From CAZRIP01 sp964600165 (GTDB lineage: Bacteria > Elusimicrobiota > Elusimicrobia > UBA1565 > UBA9628): a stretch of 24,538 bases of DNA. The notes below the pieces were generated by a model that saw nothing but the letters and a program-made list of their open reading frames with translations, searched no databases and was not told the DNA's origin. Shown here one piece after another: positions 1 to 7,375 of the stretch. Each line of letters opens with the position of its first letter. The stretch's first letter is position 1. The DNA is taken from contig CAZRIP010000055.1 in the NCBI GenBank assembly GCA_964600165.1, positions 1-24,538 on the forward strand. Direction: 5' to 3'. The translations under genes and the position numbers were made by a program.

Positions 1-918
1 GTCCACGGCGGCGGCGCCGTCCAAGCGCGCCGGCGGCAGGCCGAGCTCCGGCCAGAGCCGCTCGAAGCGGGAAAGCATCGCGGCGTGGTCGCCGGCGTTG
101 AGGAGGAGCCGCAGGCGCCCTTCGGCCAAGGGCTCGCTCAGCGCGCGCAGCAGGCGCTCGAGGAACGCGCCCTGCCCCCCCGCGCCGCCGATCGAGACGA
201 GGACTCGCGGCGGCGCGCCGCGCTTGAGGCGCTCCAGCCGCGCGTCGCCGTCGGCCGCGGCGTTTTCGGCGAGCTCGGCGGGGACCCAGTGCCCGACGGC
301 GTCCGTCCTGCCGGCGGGCACGCCGAGCGCGAGCAGCGCGCGGCGGCTTTCCTCGCACTGGGCCAGGTTGAGCGCTCCGGGCACCACGAGAAAGTGCTGC
401 GGGAAGTTGTCGGGCACGAGGTTGACGACGCGCGTGAAGCCGCACTCGACGGCCAAGTGCGCGTTCCAGGGATGAGCGCAGACGACGGGCCAGTCGCGGG
501 GCAGGCCGTCCATCAGGCGCGCGAGGCGCGCGCCCAAGCGGCGCGAGGCGGCCTGGGACTCCCGTCCGCCGGTCTTCATGAGCCGGCCCCAGGCGCGCTC
601 GACCGGGCCGCCCAGCTCCGAGGAAAGGCGCGACGCCGCGCTGTAAGCCCACTCGCTCGCGCGCAGCAGCGACGCCTCGAGCGATGCGATCGCCAGCGGA
701 TCGTGGACGAAGACGTCGCGCCCCGCGCGCACGCCCCACGTGGCCGCCGCGCGGCCCATGCGGTAGTGGCCGTAACCCATGCGGATCGTCCCGACGACGA
801 GCGGGGCCCGCGCCGCCAGCGCGTCGCCGCGGCGGCCGAGCAGGCGCGCGCCGCCGAGCAGCGGCTCGGGACGGCCGCGCAGCTCGATGCGCGGCAAGAG
901 CTTCAACGATCGCGCCAT
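1..918 (-). CDS. Glycosyltransferase-like protein (GT-B/MGDG-synthase-like N-terminus), 3' end cut by window edge
   Basis: The frame is open for 306 codons from the ATG at 918 to the window edge, so the C-terminus is missing. The protein starts MARSLKLLPRIELRG. At about residues 41-55 it has VVGTIRMGYGHYRMG, which recalls the GxGH loop of GT28/MGDG-synthase-type glycosyltransferases. Around residues 140-200 come VVCAHPWNAHLAVECG and LVPDNFPQHF, and near residue 240 a second Rossmann-like start, RVLVSIGGAGGQGAF, as expected for the second half of a GT-B fold. No signal peptide is visible. It lies 23 nt after the exported protein at 942-1691 and has its own TAGACT box 6 nt before the ATG and no Shine-Dalgarno. 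I recognise the fold class but not the family or the substrate; a sugar transferase or a related lipid/cell-wall enzyme is inference only. Confidence 0.6.
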   Translation of the reverse strand, partial: MARSLKLLPRIELRGRPEPLLGGARLLGRRGDALAARAPLVVGTIRMGYGHYRMGRAAATWGVRAGRDVFVHDPLAIASLEASLLRASEWAYSAASRLSSELGGPVERAWGRLMKTGGRESQAASRRLGARLARLMDGLPRDWPVVCAHPWNAHLAVECGFTRVVNLVPDNFPQHFLVVPGALNLAQCEESRRALLALGVPAGRTDAVGHWVPAELAENAAADGDARLERLKRGAPPRVLVSIGGAGGQGAFLERLLRALSEPLAEGRLRLLLNAGDHAAMLSRFERLWPELGLPPARLDGAAAVD

Positions 919-924
919 GGGGAT

Positions 925-930
925 AGTCTA
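925..930 (-). promoter_or_regulatory. Putative -10 box TAGACT of a leaderless promoter
   Basis: On the minus strand TAGACT is followed by six bases and then the ATG at 918, which puts the expected transcription start on the A of the start codon. No convincing -35 is visible at 16-18 nt, and no Shine-Dalgarno precedes the ATG. Confidence 0.45.
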
Positions 931-941
931 CGACTTCGCGG

Positions 942-1691
942 CTAGTTGCGCTTGAGCGGCGAGACGAGGATGTCGCGGCTGCCCTTGTCGGTGACGACCG
1001 TCAAAAGGGTCGCCGACTTTCGGACGAGGCGCGTGATGCGGGCCGTGACGCTGATAAAGCCGGCGAGGCGCGCGTGCGCGGCGATCCCGGCGATGTCCAG
1101 CTGCTCGGGCGAGCCGGCGCCGATCGTGAACTCGACCCGGCCGTCGAGCAGGAGCTCCGCGCCGCGGCTGGCGATCGCGATCCCGTCGCGATCGTAGACG
1201 ACCTCGACGCGGCCCGCGCCGAAGGTCATCGCCTGCATCTCGAACGGGCGGCCGTCCGGCGACTTGCCGCTGAAAGGGATCGCGGCGATCAGGTCGTAGC
1301 GCGCGAAGAGCTTGGCGAGAGTCTCGGGCGAAAGATAGTAGACGCGGGCGGCGAGCAGCGCGGGGTCGGTGAAAAGATCCATGCCGGACAAGCCCGCGGC
1401 TTCGGCGCGCCGCGCCAGCGCGTCGGCCTGCTCGAAGGGCATTTCTCGGACCGAGGCCGCGTCCAGCCCCGGGACGCGCCGCGTCAGCAGCGCGAGCGCG
1501 GCCGCCGGCGGCGCCCCGAGGCTTTCCCAAAGGCCCGCGGGAAAAAGCGGCCCTTGCCCGGCGGGCCGGCCGGACACGCTCGGCGCCGGCGCCGCGGCGT
1601 CGAAGGAGACGGCGGAGATCTCGCCGAGGGCGAAGCTCGCCTCGGCGGCGCGGGGAGCGGCCAACAACGCGAGCAGGAGCGCCCTATTCAT
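942..1691 (-). CDS. Exported protein of unknown function
   Basis: The 249-residue product starts MNRALLLALLAAPRAAEA, a typical Sec signal peptide with a likely cleavage after AEA. The mature part has no catalytic motif that I recognise. Its C-terminal half (about residues 150-245) is rich in alternating beta-like segments such as RVEVVYDRDGIAI, LLLDGRVEFTIGAG and FISVTARITRLV, which resembles the lipid-binding LmeA/DUF2993-type beta sandwich, but this is a weak impression. A GTG at 1694 lies directly before the ATG at 1691. I chose the ATG because a TATCAT box ends exactly 6 nt upstream of it and there is no Shine-Dalgarno. It is followed 23 nt later by the glycosyltransferase-like gene, so the two may share a transcript. 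Confidence 0.75.
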   Translation of the reverse strand: MNRALLLALLAAPRAAEASFALGEISAVSFDAAAPAPSVSGRPAGQGPLFPAGLWESLGAPPAAALALLTRRVPGLDAASVREMPFEQADALARRAEAAGLSGMDLFTDPALLAARVYYLSPETLAKLFARYDLIAAIPFSGKSPDGRPFEMQAMTFGAGRVEVVYDRDGIAIASRGAELLLDGRVEFTIGAGSPEQLDIAGIAAHARLAGFISVTARITRLVRKSATLLTVVTDKGSRDILVSPLKRN

Positions 1692-1697
1692 CACTTG

Positions 1698-1703
1698 ATG
1701 ATA
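1698..1703 (-). promoter_or_regulatory. Putative -10 box TATCAT of a leaderless promoter
   Basis: On the minus strand TATCAT is followed by six bases (CAAGTG) and the ATG at 1691. The spacing predicts initiation at the start codon itself and supports ATG 1691 over GTG 1694. The -35 region is not recognisable. Confidence 0.45.
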
Positions 1704-1791
1704 GCCGCGCCGGCGGATGGGCGCCTGAACCGTTCGGCCCGCCGCGGCGGGGCCAGAGGATACGGGCGCGGCCCGGCCCCTCCTTTCAGTT

Positions 1792-1820
1792 TTGACAACA
1801 ACCCTTGTTATCGCTATGAT
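1792..1820 (+). promoter_or_regulatory. Near-consensus sigma70 promoter TTGACA-N17-TATGAT
   Basis: The -35 hexamer TTGACA (1792-1797) is perfect, the spacer is exactly 17 nt, and the -10 hexamer TATGAT (1815-1820) differs from consensus at one base. The hexamer ends 8 nt before the ATG at 1829, so transcription should begin at or within about 2 nt of the start codon, giving a leaderless mRNA. Confidence 0.9.
1794..1812 (+). promoter_or_regulatory. Inverted repeat inside the promoter spacer, possible operator
   Basis: The spacer contains AACAA-CCC-TTGTT, extended outwards by GA/TC with one mismatch. An interrupted palindrome between -35 and -10 is a classic repressor position. The regulator encoded directly downstream is an obvious candidate for autoregulation, but nothing in the sequence proves which protein binds. 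Confidence 0.4.
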
Positions 1821-1828
1821 GCTCGCCC

Positions 1829-2671
1829 ATGGCCGTCTTCGCCCTTTGCCTGGCTCGTCTTCGGCGCGAGGCGGGGTTCCCCACCGCGTACCAGTTCTAT
1901 CACCGCAACGGCGGCCGGCGCCATTTTCAGTTCACCTACGTCCACTATCTCCGGATGGAGAAGGGCGTCTCGCTGCCGAAAGCCGAATGGGTGTCGACGC
2001 TCTTGTTGTCGCTGCGCCTCTCGCCCGGGCAAGCCGCCACGCGGGAGCTTTTCGTGGCTTACCTGCGCGACCTGCTCAAGAGCGACGCCGCCTTCGACCT
2101 GATCGTGGGCCCGCTTCTTTGCCGCCACGGCGGCGCCGGCCAGGCCCCGGCGATGGGCTGGGTCAAGGCGGAGCATACCGTCCACATGACGCCCGACCAG
2201 TTCCGCGCCGTCGCGGCCGACGAGGCGGGCTACTGGTGCTCGGAGGCGCTTTTCAACGACAGCGGCTCGTGGTCGGCGCGGGAGATCGCCGGCAAGTTCG
2301 AGCTCGACTCCAAGGCTTGCGCGCGAGGGCTCAAGCGCCTGAAGGACGCGGGCTTGGCGCGCGAGGCGTCGAAGGGCCGCTACATGGCGCGTCAGGCCGG
2401 CAAGCTCTACACTTTTCCGGGACGGCTGCGCGACATGGCCGGGCTGCTCAAGACCGTCGAGGGCTATTGGAAGCGCATGGACAAGAAGCGCGGGCAGCGG
2501 GCGCTCCAGCGCGTCGAGCTCGTGCGCGCCGAGGAAGGCGCGATGCGCGGCTACACGACGGTGCTCTCGGACGCCGTCGACGCGGCGAACCTCTACGCGA
2601 CCCACTCGGCCGGCGCCGGCACGGGCCTTTACCTGATCGAGTCGACGATCCGCAAGTTGACCCCGTTCTGA
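1829..2671 (+). CDS. HTH transcriptional regulator (TIGR02147/DUF4423-like)
   Basis: The 280-residue protein has an N-terminal XRE-like helical region (about residues 5-60; FQFTYVHYLRMEKGVSLP reads like the recognition part) and a central winged-helix segment at about 145-185 (WSAREIAGKFELDSKACARGLKRLKDAGLAR followed by a wing). The C-terminal region contains a helix VEGYWKRMDKKRGQRAL. This order, an N-terminal helical part followed by a MarR-like winged helix, resembles TIGR02147 regulators, which are numerous in some Gram-negative lineages; the family assignment is moderate. It has a near-consensus promoter with a palindromic spacer and no Shine-Dalgarno. The exported amine oxidase begins 7 nt after its stop, so the two genes form one transcription unit and the regulator probably controls the oxidase and itself. 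Confidence 0.7.
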   Translation: MAVFALCLARLRREAGFPTAYQFYHRNGGRRHFQFTYVHYLRMEKGVSLPKAEWVSTLLLSLRLSPGQAATRELFVAYLRDLLKSDAAFDLIVGPLLCRHGGAGQAPAMGWVKAEHTVHMTPDQFRAVAADEAGYWCSEALFNDSGSWSAREIAGKFELDSKACARGLKRLKDAGLAREASKGRYMARQAGKLYTFPGRLRDMAGLLKTVEGYWKRMDKKRGQRALQRVELVRAEEGAMRGYTTVLSDAVDAANLYATHSAGAGTGLYLIESTIRKLTPF

Positions 2672-2678
2672 CGAGCCG

Positions 2679-4619
2679 ATGACGACTCCGGCCGCCCTGC
2701 TGCTGACGCTCGCCTGCGCCGCCTCGGCGCACCCCCTCGATCCGTTGTCCGCCGACGAGATCTCGCGGGCCGCGGCGATCATCCAGGAGTCCGGCAAGGC
2801 CGGTCCCGACGCGCTGTTCGCCTCGCTGGCCCTGCGCGAGCCGCCGAAAAGCGAGGTGCTGGCCGCGTCGCCCGATCACCCGCCGCGCCGCGAGGCCGCG
2901 GCCGTCGTCTACGACCGCCGCGCCAACAAGACCTACGAGGCCGTCGTCGATCTTTCCGGCGGCGCGGTGGAAAGCTGGCGCGAGCGGCCGGGCGTCCAGC
3001 CGGCCGTTCTGCTCAGCGAGTTCGACGCGATGCCCGCCGTCGTCAAGGCCGATGCGCGCTGGCAGGCGGCGCTCGCGCGGCGCGGGCTCGCCCTCGACGA
3101 CGTCGCCGTCGACCTGTGGGCTTACGGCGCCCCGGACTCCGAGCACGCGCGCAAGACGCGGCTGCTGCGCGCGCTCGGCTATTATAAAGGAAAGGACAAG
3201 AACTTCTACGCGCGCCCGGTCGAAGGCCTCTCGGCCGTCGTCAACGTCAACGAGCGCCGGGTGGAGCGCGTGCTCGACGCGCGCCAAGTCCCGGTGCCGC
3301 CGCGCTCCTCGGAGCTCGACGAGCGCTCGCTGGGCCCCCAGCGCCCGCCGCTCAAGCCGCTGGCCGTCTCGCAGCCGCAAGGGCCGGGCTTTTCCGTCCA
3401 CGGCCACGAGGTGTCCTGGGATCGCTGGCGGCTGCGCTTCACGATGCACCCGCGCGAGGGGCTGATCCTGCAGCAGGTCTCCTACGACGACCGAGGCCGG
3501 CTGCGCCCGGTCCTCTACCGCGCCTCGCTCTCCGAGATGATGGTGCCCTACGGCGACAGCGATCCGGACTGGACTTACCGCAACGCCTTCGACGAGGGCG
3601 AATACGGGATCGGCCGCTACAGCGGCTCGCTGTCGACGGGCGTCGACGTCCCGGCCAACGCCTCGCTTTTCGACGCCGTGTTCGCCGACGATTTCGGCAA
3701 GCCCTACGTCGCCAAGGACGTCGTCGCGATCTACGAGCGCCCGTCGGGCCTGCTCTGGAAGCATTTCGACATGTACAACGGCGGCGACGCGGCGCGCCAG
3801 GGGCGGGAGCTCGTGCTCGGCTTCATCACGACCGTAAGCAACTACGATTACGGCCTCAACTGGGTGTTCCGCCAGGACGGCTCGATCGAGCTCGAGGCGC
3901 AGCTCACCGGCATCATGCTGGCCAAGGGCGTCTCGACGCGGTCCGTCGACCGGGCCGCGCGCCATCACGGCGGCGAGACGCGCTTCGCCCACCTCGTCGC
4001 GCCCGGCGTCGCCGCCCCCCACCACCAGCACTTCTTCAATTTCCGCCTCGACTTCGACGTCGACGGGTCCTCGCCCAACGCCGTCGTCGAGCTCGACGCC
4101 GAGAGCCTGCCGCCGGGCCCGGACAACCCCGCCCGCAACGCGTTCGTGATGAGCGAGACGCCGCTTAAGACGGAGCGCGCCGCGCGGCGCGACCTCGACT
4201 TCGCCGCGCAGAGGAAGTGGGCCGTCGTGAACTTCTCGACGGCCAACGCGCTCGGCGGCCCCACGGGCTTTCTCCTCGTGCCGGGAGAAAGCTCGCCGCC
4301 GTACATGGCCAAGGACGCGGCGCCGCGGCGGCGCGGCGGCTTCATCGACCACGCCTTTTGGGCGACGCCCTACCGCGACGACGAGCTTCACGCGGCCGGA
4401 GAGTACCCCAATCAACGCGCGGCGGGCGACGGGCTGCCCGTCTGGACCGCCAAGGATCGCCCGCTGGGCGGCGACGTCGTCGTCTGGTACACGTTCGGGA
4501 TCACGCACGCGCCGCGACCCGAGGAATGGCCCGTGATGCCGGTCTACAAGGCCGGCTTCCGGCTGCTGCCGCTCGGCTTTTTCGACCGCAACCCGGCGCT
4601 CGACCTTCCGGCCGAGTAG
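2679..4619 (+). CDS. Exported primary-amine (copper amine) oxidase
   Basis: The 646-residue protein begins with a short signal peptide (MTTPAALLLTLACAASA) and continues as a full-length copper amine oxidase. These enzymes convert primary amines with O2 and water to aldehyde, ammonia and H2O2 using a topaquinone made from a tyrosine. The cofactor motif SNYDYG puts the topaquinone precursor at Tyr389. The catalytic base is Asp305 in NAFDEGEYG. The copper ligands are His449 and His451 (HHQHFFNF) and His610 (GITHAPRPEEWPVMP). The spacing of these residues is close to that of the Arthrobacter globiformis enzyme as I remember it, so it should be active. The N-terminal D2/D3 domains lie at about 20-260. 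It follows the HTH regulator after 7 nt and is probably periplasmic, using environmental amines as carbon or nitrogen source. The substrate cannot be read from the sequence. Confidence 0.95.
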   Translation: MTTPAALLLTLACAASAHPLDPLSADEISRAAAIIQESGKAGPDALFASLALREPPKSEVLAASPDHPPRREAAAVVYDRRANKTYEAVVDLSGGAVESWRERPGVQPAVLLSEFDAMPAVVKADARWQAALARRGLALDDVAVDLWAYGAPDSEHARKTRLLRALGYYKGKDKNFYARPVEGLSAVVNVNERRVERVLDARQVPVPPRSSELDERSLGPQRPPLKPLAVSQPQGPGFSVHGHEVSWDRWRLRFTMHPREGLILQQVSYDDRGRLRPVLYRASLSEMMVPYGDSDPDWTYRNAFDEGEYGIGRYSGSLSTGVDVPANASLFDAVFADDFGKPYVAKDVVAIYERPSGLLWKHFDMYNGGDAARQGRELVLGFITTVSNYDYGLNWVFRQDGSIELEAQLTGIMLAKGVSTRSVDRAARHHGGETRFAHLVAPGVAAPHHQHFFNFRLDFDVDGSSPNAVVELDAESLPPGPDNPARNAFVMSETPLKTERAARRDLDFAAQRKWAVVNFSTANALGGPTGFLLVPGESSPPYMAKDAAPRRRGGFIDHAFWATPYRDDELHAAGEYPNQRAAGDGLPVWTAKDRPLGGDVVVWYTFGITHAPRPEEWPVMPVYKAGFRLLPLGFFDRNPALDLPAE

Positions 4620-4676
4620 GCCGAAAGACCTATATCGAGCTGGGCCCTCGGGCCCATGGCGCCCGGGCCTTTCGGC
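4620..4676 (+). terminator. Nested GC-rich hairpin after the amine oxidase gene, possible terminator
   Basis: GCCGAAAG (4620-4627) pairs perfectly with CTTTCGGC (4669-4676). Inside it GGGCC (4642-4646) pairs with GGCCC (4651-4655) around a CTCG loop, with a further GC-rich palindrome behind. There is no T-tract, so intrinsic termination is uncertain. The right arm sits just upstream of the TATACT box of the next gene. Confidence 0.45.
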
Positions 4677-4677
4677 T

Positions 4678-4683
4678 TATACT
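4678..4683 (+). promoter_or_regulatory. Putative -10 box TATACT of a leaderless promoter
   Basis: TATACT ends 6 nt before the ATG at 4690 and no Shine-Dalgarno is present, so the transcript should start on the A of the ATG. The -35 region is poor and overlaps the hairpin arm ahead of it. Confidence 0.5.
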
Positions 4684-4689
4684 TGCGCC

Positions 4690-5487
4690 ATGAGACTCTT
4701 GGCGTCGATCGCGGCCGTGGCGGCGCTTTCCGGCGCCGCGGGAGCGCAGGAGTTCGGCGCGTTCTCCATGGAGGACCTGCGACAGGGCGCGCTGGCGATG
4801 CCCACCGTCGCGGCCGCGGCGGTCCCCCTCGCGCCGGACGTCGGCCGCTACGCCGTCCGCGGCATCGACGTGTCCGCCTATCAAGACACGATCGATTGGA
4901 AGAAGGTCGCCGGGGCCGGCGTCGCCTTCGCCTTCATCAAGGCGACCGAGAGCGTGAGCTACGACGACGACGCGTTCGCGCGCAACTGGGCCGGGGCGAA
5001 GGCCGCGGGCGTGCCGCGCGGAGCGTATCACTTCTACGACTTCTGCCAGAAAGGCGCCGCTCAGGCGGCCCACTTCATCGCCGCGGTGCCCAAGGACGCC
5101 GACGCGCTGCCCGAGGTCGTCGACCTGGAGAAATCGCGCGATTGCAGGACGATGCCCTCGAAAGCGGCGTTCACGAAACAGTTTGCGGTTTTTGTAGCCG
5201 CGCTCAAGAAGCATTACGGCCGCGCGCCGATCGTCTACACCAACGGGAAGATCTACGCGGACTATCTGGCGGACGCCGGCGCCGATTACCAGCTGTGGAT
5301 CGCCGACCCGAACGACGCCTCGCCGGACGTGCCCGCCGGGCGCTCGTGGACGTTCTGGCAGCACAGCTGGAACGGACGCGTGGCCGGCATCGACGACCTC
5401 GTCGACCTCGACGTCTTCAACGGGACGCCGCAGCAGCTGGCGTCGCTCTCCGCCGCTCTTCCCGGCGTGATGGTCGCCGAGCGCTGA
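4690..5487 (+). CDS. Exported GH25 lysozyme (1,4-beta-N-acetylmuramidase)
   Basis: The 265-residue protein has a signal peptide (MRLLASIAAVAALSGAAGA) and about 35 residues of linker, then a complete glycoside hydrolase family 25 domain (about 56-255). Family landmarks are GIDVSAYQDTIDW with Asp60, AFIKATES, RGAYHFYDF, the catalytic acid pair in PEVVDLEKS (Asp145 and Glu147), IVYTN, LWIAD, FWQHS and DLDVFNG. GH25 enzymes cut the MurNAc-GlcNAc bond of peptidoglycan. Here the protein is probably periplasmic or secreted and acts in wall remodelling or on other cells' walls. No wall-binding repeats are attached. It is transcribed alone, and its stop lies only 3 nt from the stop of the convergent apt gene. 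Confidence 0.93.
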   Translation: MRLLASIAAVAALSGAAGAQEFGAFSMEDLRQGALAMPTVAAAAVPLAPDVGRYAVRGIDVSAYQDTIDWKKVAGAGVAFAFIKATESVSYDDDAFARNWAGAKAAGVPRGAYHFYDFCQKGAAQAAHFIAAVPKDADALPEVVDLEKSRDCRTMPSKAAFTKQFAVFVAALKKHYGRAPIVYTNGKIYADYLADAGADYQLWIADPNDASPDVPAGRSWTFWQHSWNGRVAGIDDLVDLDVFNGTPQQLASLSAALPGVMVAER

Positions 5488-5490
5488 CGC

Positions 5491-6018
5491 TCAGTACGTG
5501 ACGAGGGATTGCAGCGGCTTGCGGGGCAGCTTCGCTTTGCCGTTGAGGAACGCGAGCTCGATGAGGAACGCCAAGCCCTCGACGCTCCCCCCGACCTTCT
5601 CGACGAGCTCGCAGGCGGCCTTGGCCGTGCCGCCCGTGGCGAGCACGTCGTCGACGACGAGGACCTTCGAGCCCTTCGGGAAGGCGTCGACGTGGGCCTC
5701 GATCGAGTCGGTGCCGTACTCGAGCGCGTAGCTCGCGGCGTGGGTCTTGCGCGGCAGCTTTCCTTTCTTGCGCAGCGGCACGACGCCCGCGCCCAAGCGA
5801 TAGGCGATCGGAGTCGCCAGCAGGAACCCGCGAGACTCGACGCCCGCGACCACCGTGATCCCCTTGCCGACGAAAGGCTCGGACATCAGGTCGATCACGG
5901 CGGCGAAGCCCTTGGGATCGGCCAGCAGCGGCGTGATGTCCTTGAAGACGATGCCCTTCTTCGGGAAGTCGGGCACGTCGAGGATCAGCGAGCGGACGTC
6001 GAAGGCGGTCTTGCCCAT
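5491..6018 (-). CDS. apt: Adenine phosphoribosyltransferase
   Basis: The 175-residue enzyme salvages adenine with PRPP to AMP and pyrophosphate. Family landmarks are DFPKKGIVFKDITPLL near residue 17, VVAGVESRGFLLATPIA around 56-72, LRKKGKLP and the PRPP-binding loop KVLVVDDVLATGGTA around 119-133. The length matches the usual 170-180 residues. Open frame extends far upstream, but the MGKTAFDV start is the right one because it fits the family length and its ATG overlaps the sigma factor's stop as TGATG, a typical coupling arrangement. It is the last gene of the acylphosphatase-sigma-apt unit. Confidence 0.95.
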   Translation of the reverse strand: MGKTAFDVRSLILDVPDFPKKGIVFKDITPLLADPKGFAAVIDLMSEPFVGKGITVVAGVESRGFLLATPIAYRLGAGVVPLRKKGKLPRKTHAASYALEYGTDSIEAHVDAFPKGSKVLVVDDVLATGGTAKAACELVEKVGGSVEGLAFLIELAFLNGKAKLPRKPLQSLVTY

Positions 6019-7031
6019 CAGCGTTTCTTCCTCGTCGGCAGGAGCAGCAGCGGCTTGCGCCGGATCAGCCTCGGGCCGTTGGTCGGCGCCGTCTTGCGGC
6101 CCTCGGGGATCATCTGCCCGAGGATGTCGGTGCGCAGCTTCGGCGTGTTCCAGCCGGGCTGCAGGTTCGGCGTGGACGAGCGCTGCTCGTTGACCTCGAT
6201 GAGGCCCATGCGGTTGGCGACGCGGCGCAGGCGCAGGAGCGCGCGCTCCTCGATCTGGCGGATGCGCTCGCGCGAGAGGCGCAGGCGCTTGCCCACTTCC
6301 TCGAGCGTCATCGGAGTCTGGCCGGTGAGGCCGTGGCGGAATTCGAGGATCATCCGCTCGCGTTCGCCGATCTCGCGCATCGCTTGGTTTAGCTCGTCGT
6401 GGAGCTTGAGGACGGAGATCAGGTTTTCGGGCGACTGGTTGTCGGACTCGGAGATCATGTCCTCGACGGTGATGTTCTCGTCCTCGGAGTCGATCGGCGC
6501 CTCGAGCGAGCCCATGCCGCGCGCGGCCTCGGCCGCGTCGAGCACGCCGCGCACCTGGCGCGCGGTCCAGTGCATCTTGCGGGCCATCTCGGCGAGCGTG
6601 GGGTCGCGGCCGAGCTGGGCGTGCAGTTTCTCCCACTGCTTGAGCCACTTGCGCAGGGCTTCCCACGCGTGCGGCGGGATGCGGATGGTCTTCGACTGCT
6701 CCTCGACGGCGCGGCGGATCGACTGCTCGATCCAGTAGGAGGCGTAAGTCGAGAAGCGGTAGCCTTTCTTCGGCTCGAACTTGTCGATCGAGTGCATGAG
6801 GCCGAGGTTGCCTTCTTCGACGAGGTCCAGAAAATCGATGCCTTGGCGGTGGTACTTCTTCGCGATCGGGACCACGAGGCGCAGGTTCGCCTCCATGATC
6901 CGCTTCTTGGCTTCGTGATCGCCGCGCTTGGCTTTCTTCCAGAGCTTGTGAATCTCCTCGCGGTCGACGCCCTGCGAGAGCTTTTGGATGCCTTTGAAGT
7001 ACTGGCTGATCGTGTCAGTGCTCGGTTCCAT
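6018..7031 (-). CDS. Sigma-70 family RNA polymerase sigma factor (group 1/2-like)
   Basis: The 337-residue protein has region 1.2 near residues 5-45, region 2 around 46-115 (EANLRLVVPIAKKY, FLDLVEEGNLGLMHSIDKF, FSTYASYWIEQSIRRAV), region 3 around 116-185 (TIRIPPHAWE) and region 4 around 205-275 (ERERMILEFRHGL, LEEVGKRLRLSRERIRQIE). There is no region 1.1, so it looks more like an RpoS/SigB-class group 2 factor than a full housekeeping RpoD. About 60 basic, low-complexity residues follow region 4.2, ending RRKPLLLLPTRKKR, which is unusual. The ATG at 7031 follows AAGGAG at a good spacing; a TTG directly before it is less likely. The Shine-Dalgarno overlaps the acylphosphatase stop codon, so translation is probably coupled. 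Confidence 0.95.
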   Translation of the reverse strand: MEPSTDTISQYFKGIQKLSQGVDREEIHKLWKKAKRGDHEAKKRIMEANLRLVVPIAKKYHRQGIDFLDLVEEGNLGLMHSIDKFEPKKGYRFSTYASYWIEQSIRRAVEEQSKTIRIPPHAWEALRKWLKQWEKLHAQLGRDPTLAEMARKMHWTARQVRGVLDAAEAARGMGSLEAPIDSEDENITVEDMISESDNQSPENLISVLKLHDELNQAMREIGERERMILEFRHGLTGQTPMTLEEVGKRLRLSRERIRQIEERALLRLRRVANRMGLIEVNEQRSSTPNLQPGWNTPKLRTDILGQMIPEGRKTAPTNGPRLIRRKPLLLLPTRKKR

Positions 7032-7040
7032 CAACTCTCC

Positions 7041-7319
7041 TTATCGGATCTCGAATCCTTTCTCGCCGCGCGGCGAGAGCGTCTGCGACTCCACCGCGTC
7101 CACTCGCGCGGACGGGTGCTGCGTCTTCAACAGCTCAACGAACCCGGCGACTTCGTCTTGCGGCCCTTCGACCTCGCACTCGACCGTCCCGTCCCGAAGG
7201 TTGCGCGTCCAACCCGCCAAGGCGCGCGCCTCGGCCTGCTCGCGCACGAACCACCGGAATCCGACGCCTTGCACTCGTCCCTTCACGATCAGGTGTAGAC
7301 GCGTCAAGGGAATAGTCAT
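7041..7319 (-). CDS. acyP: Acylphosphatase
   Basis: The 92-residue protein matches the small acylphosphatase fold, which hydrolyses carboxyl-phosphate bonds such as acetyl phosphate. The signature VKGRVQGVGFRWFVREQA holds the phosphate-binding loop with its arginine, and GWTRNLRDGTVECEVEG carries the catalytic asparagine. Length is standard. It begins MTIPLTRLHLIV. A TAGAAT box ends only 3 nt before the ATG, too close for ordinary use with this start, so its promoter is uncertain. The sigma factor gene starts about 10 nt after its stop. Confidence 0.93.
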   Translation of the reverse strand: MTIPLTRLHLIVKGRVQGVGFRWFVREQAEARALAGWTRNLRDGTVECEVEGPQDEVAGFVELLKTQHPSARVDAVESQTLSPRGEKGFEIR

Positions 7320-7334
7320 TGAATTCTACAATAA

Positions 7335-7374
7335 TGTCAAGCCTTGAAAGCAAGGCCTAGTGTCAAGTCTTGAC
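7335..7374. repeat. Cluster of short inverted and direct repeats upstream of the acylphosphatase-sigma unit
   Basis: TGTCAAG occurs twice in the same direction (7335-7341 and 7361-7367). Between them GCCTTG-AAAG-CAAGGC (7341-7356) forms a perfect hairpin, and GTCAAG-T-CTTGAC (7362-7374) is a palindrome. On the minus strand the direct repeats read TTGACA, a -35 consensus, but neither has a good -10 at 16-18 nt. The cluster may be an operator for the downstream sigma factor unit. Confidence 0.45.
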
Positions 7375-7375
7375 G

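Noticed and set aside
85..945. Long plus-strand frame opposite the left-edge glycosyltransferase
   Set aside because: The product is Arg/Ala/Gly-rich without structure, typical of antisense frames in GC-rich DNA. The minus strand gives a coherent GT-B-like protein over the same bases.
6019..6666. N-terminal extension of Apt
   Set aside because: It overlaps the sigma factor coding region out of frame and is low-complexity. The normal Apt length fits the ATG at 6018.
7341..7368. Sigma54-like promoter (TTGACAC ... TTGCTT) on the minus strand
   Set aside because: The -24 GG is GA and the spacing between the two elements is one base too long. No enhancer-type regulator gene is nearby.
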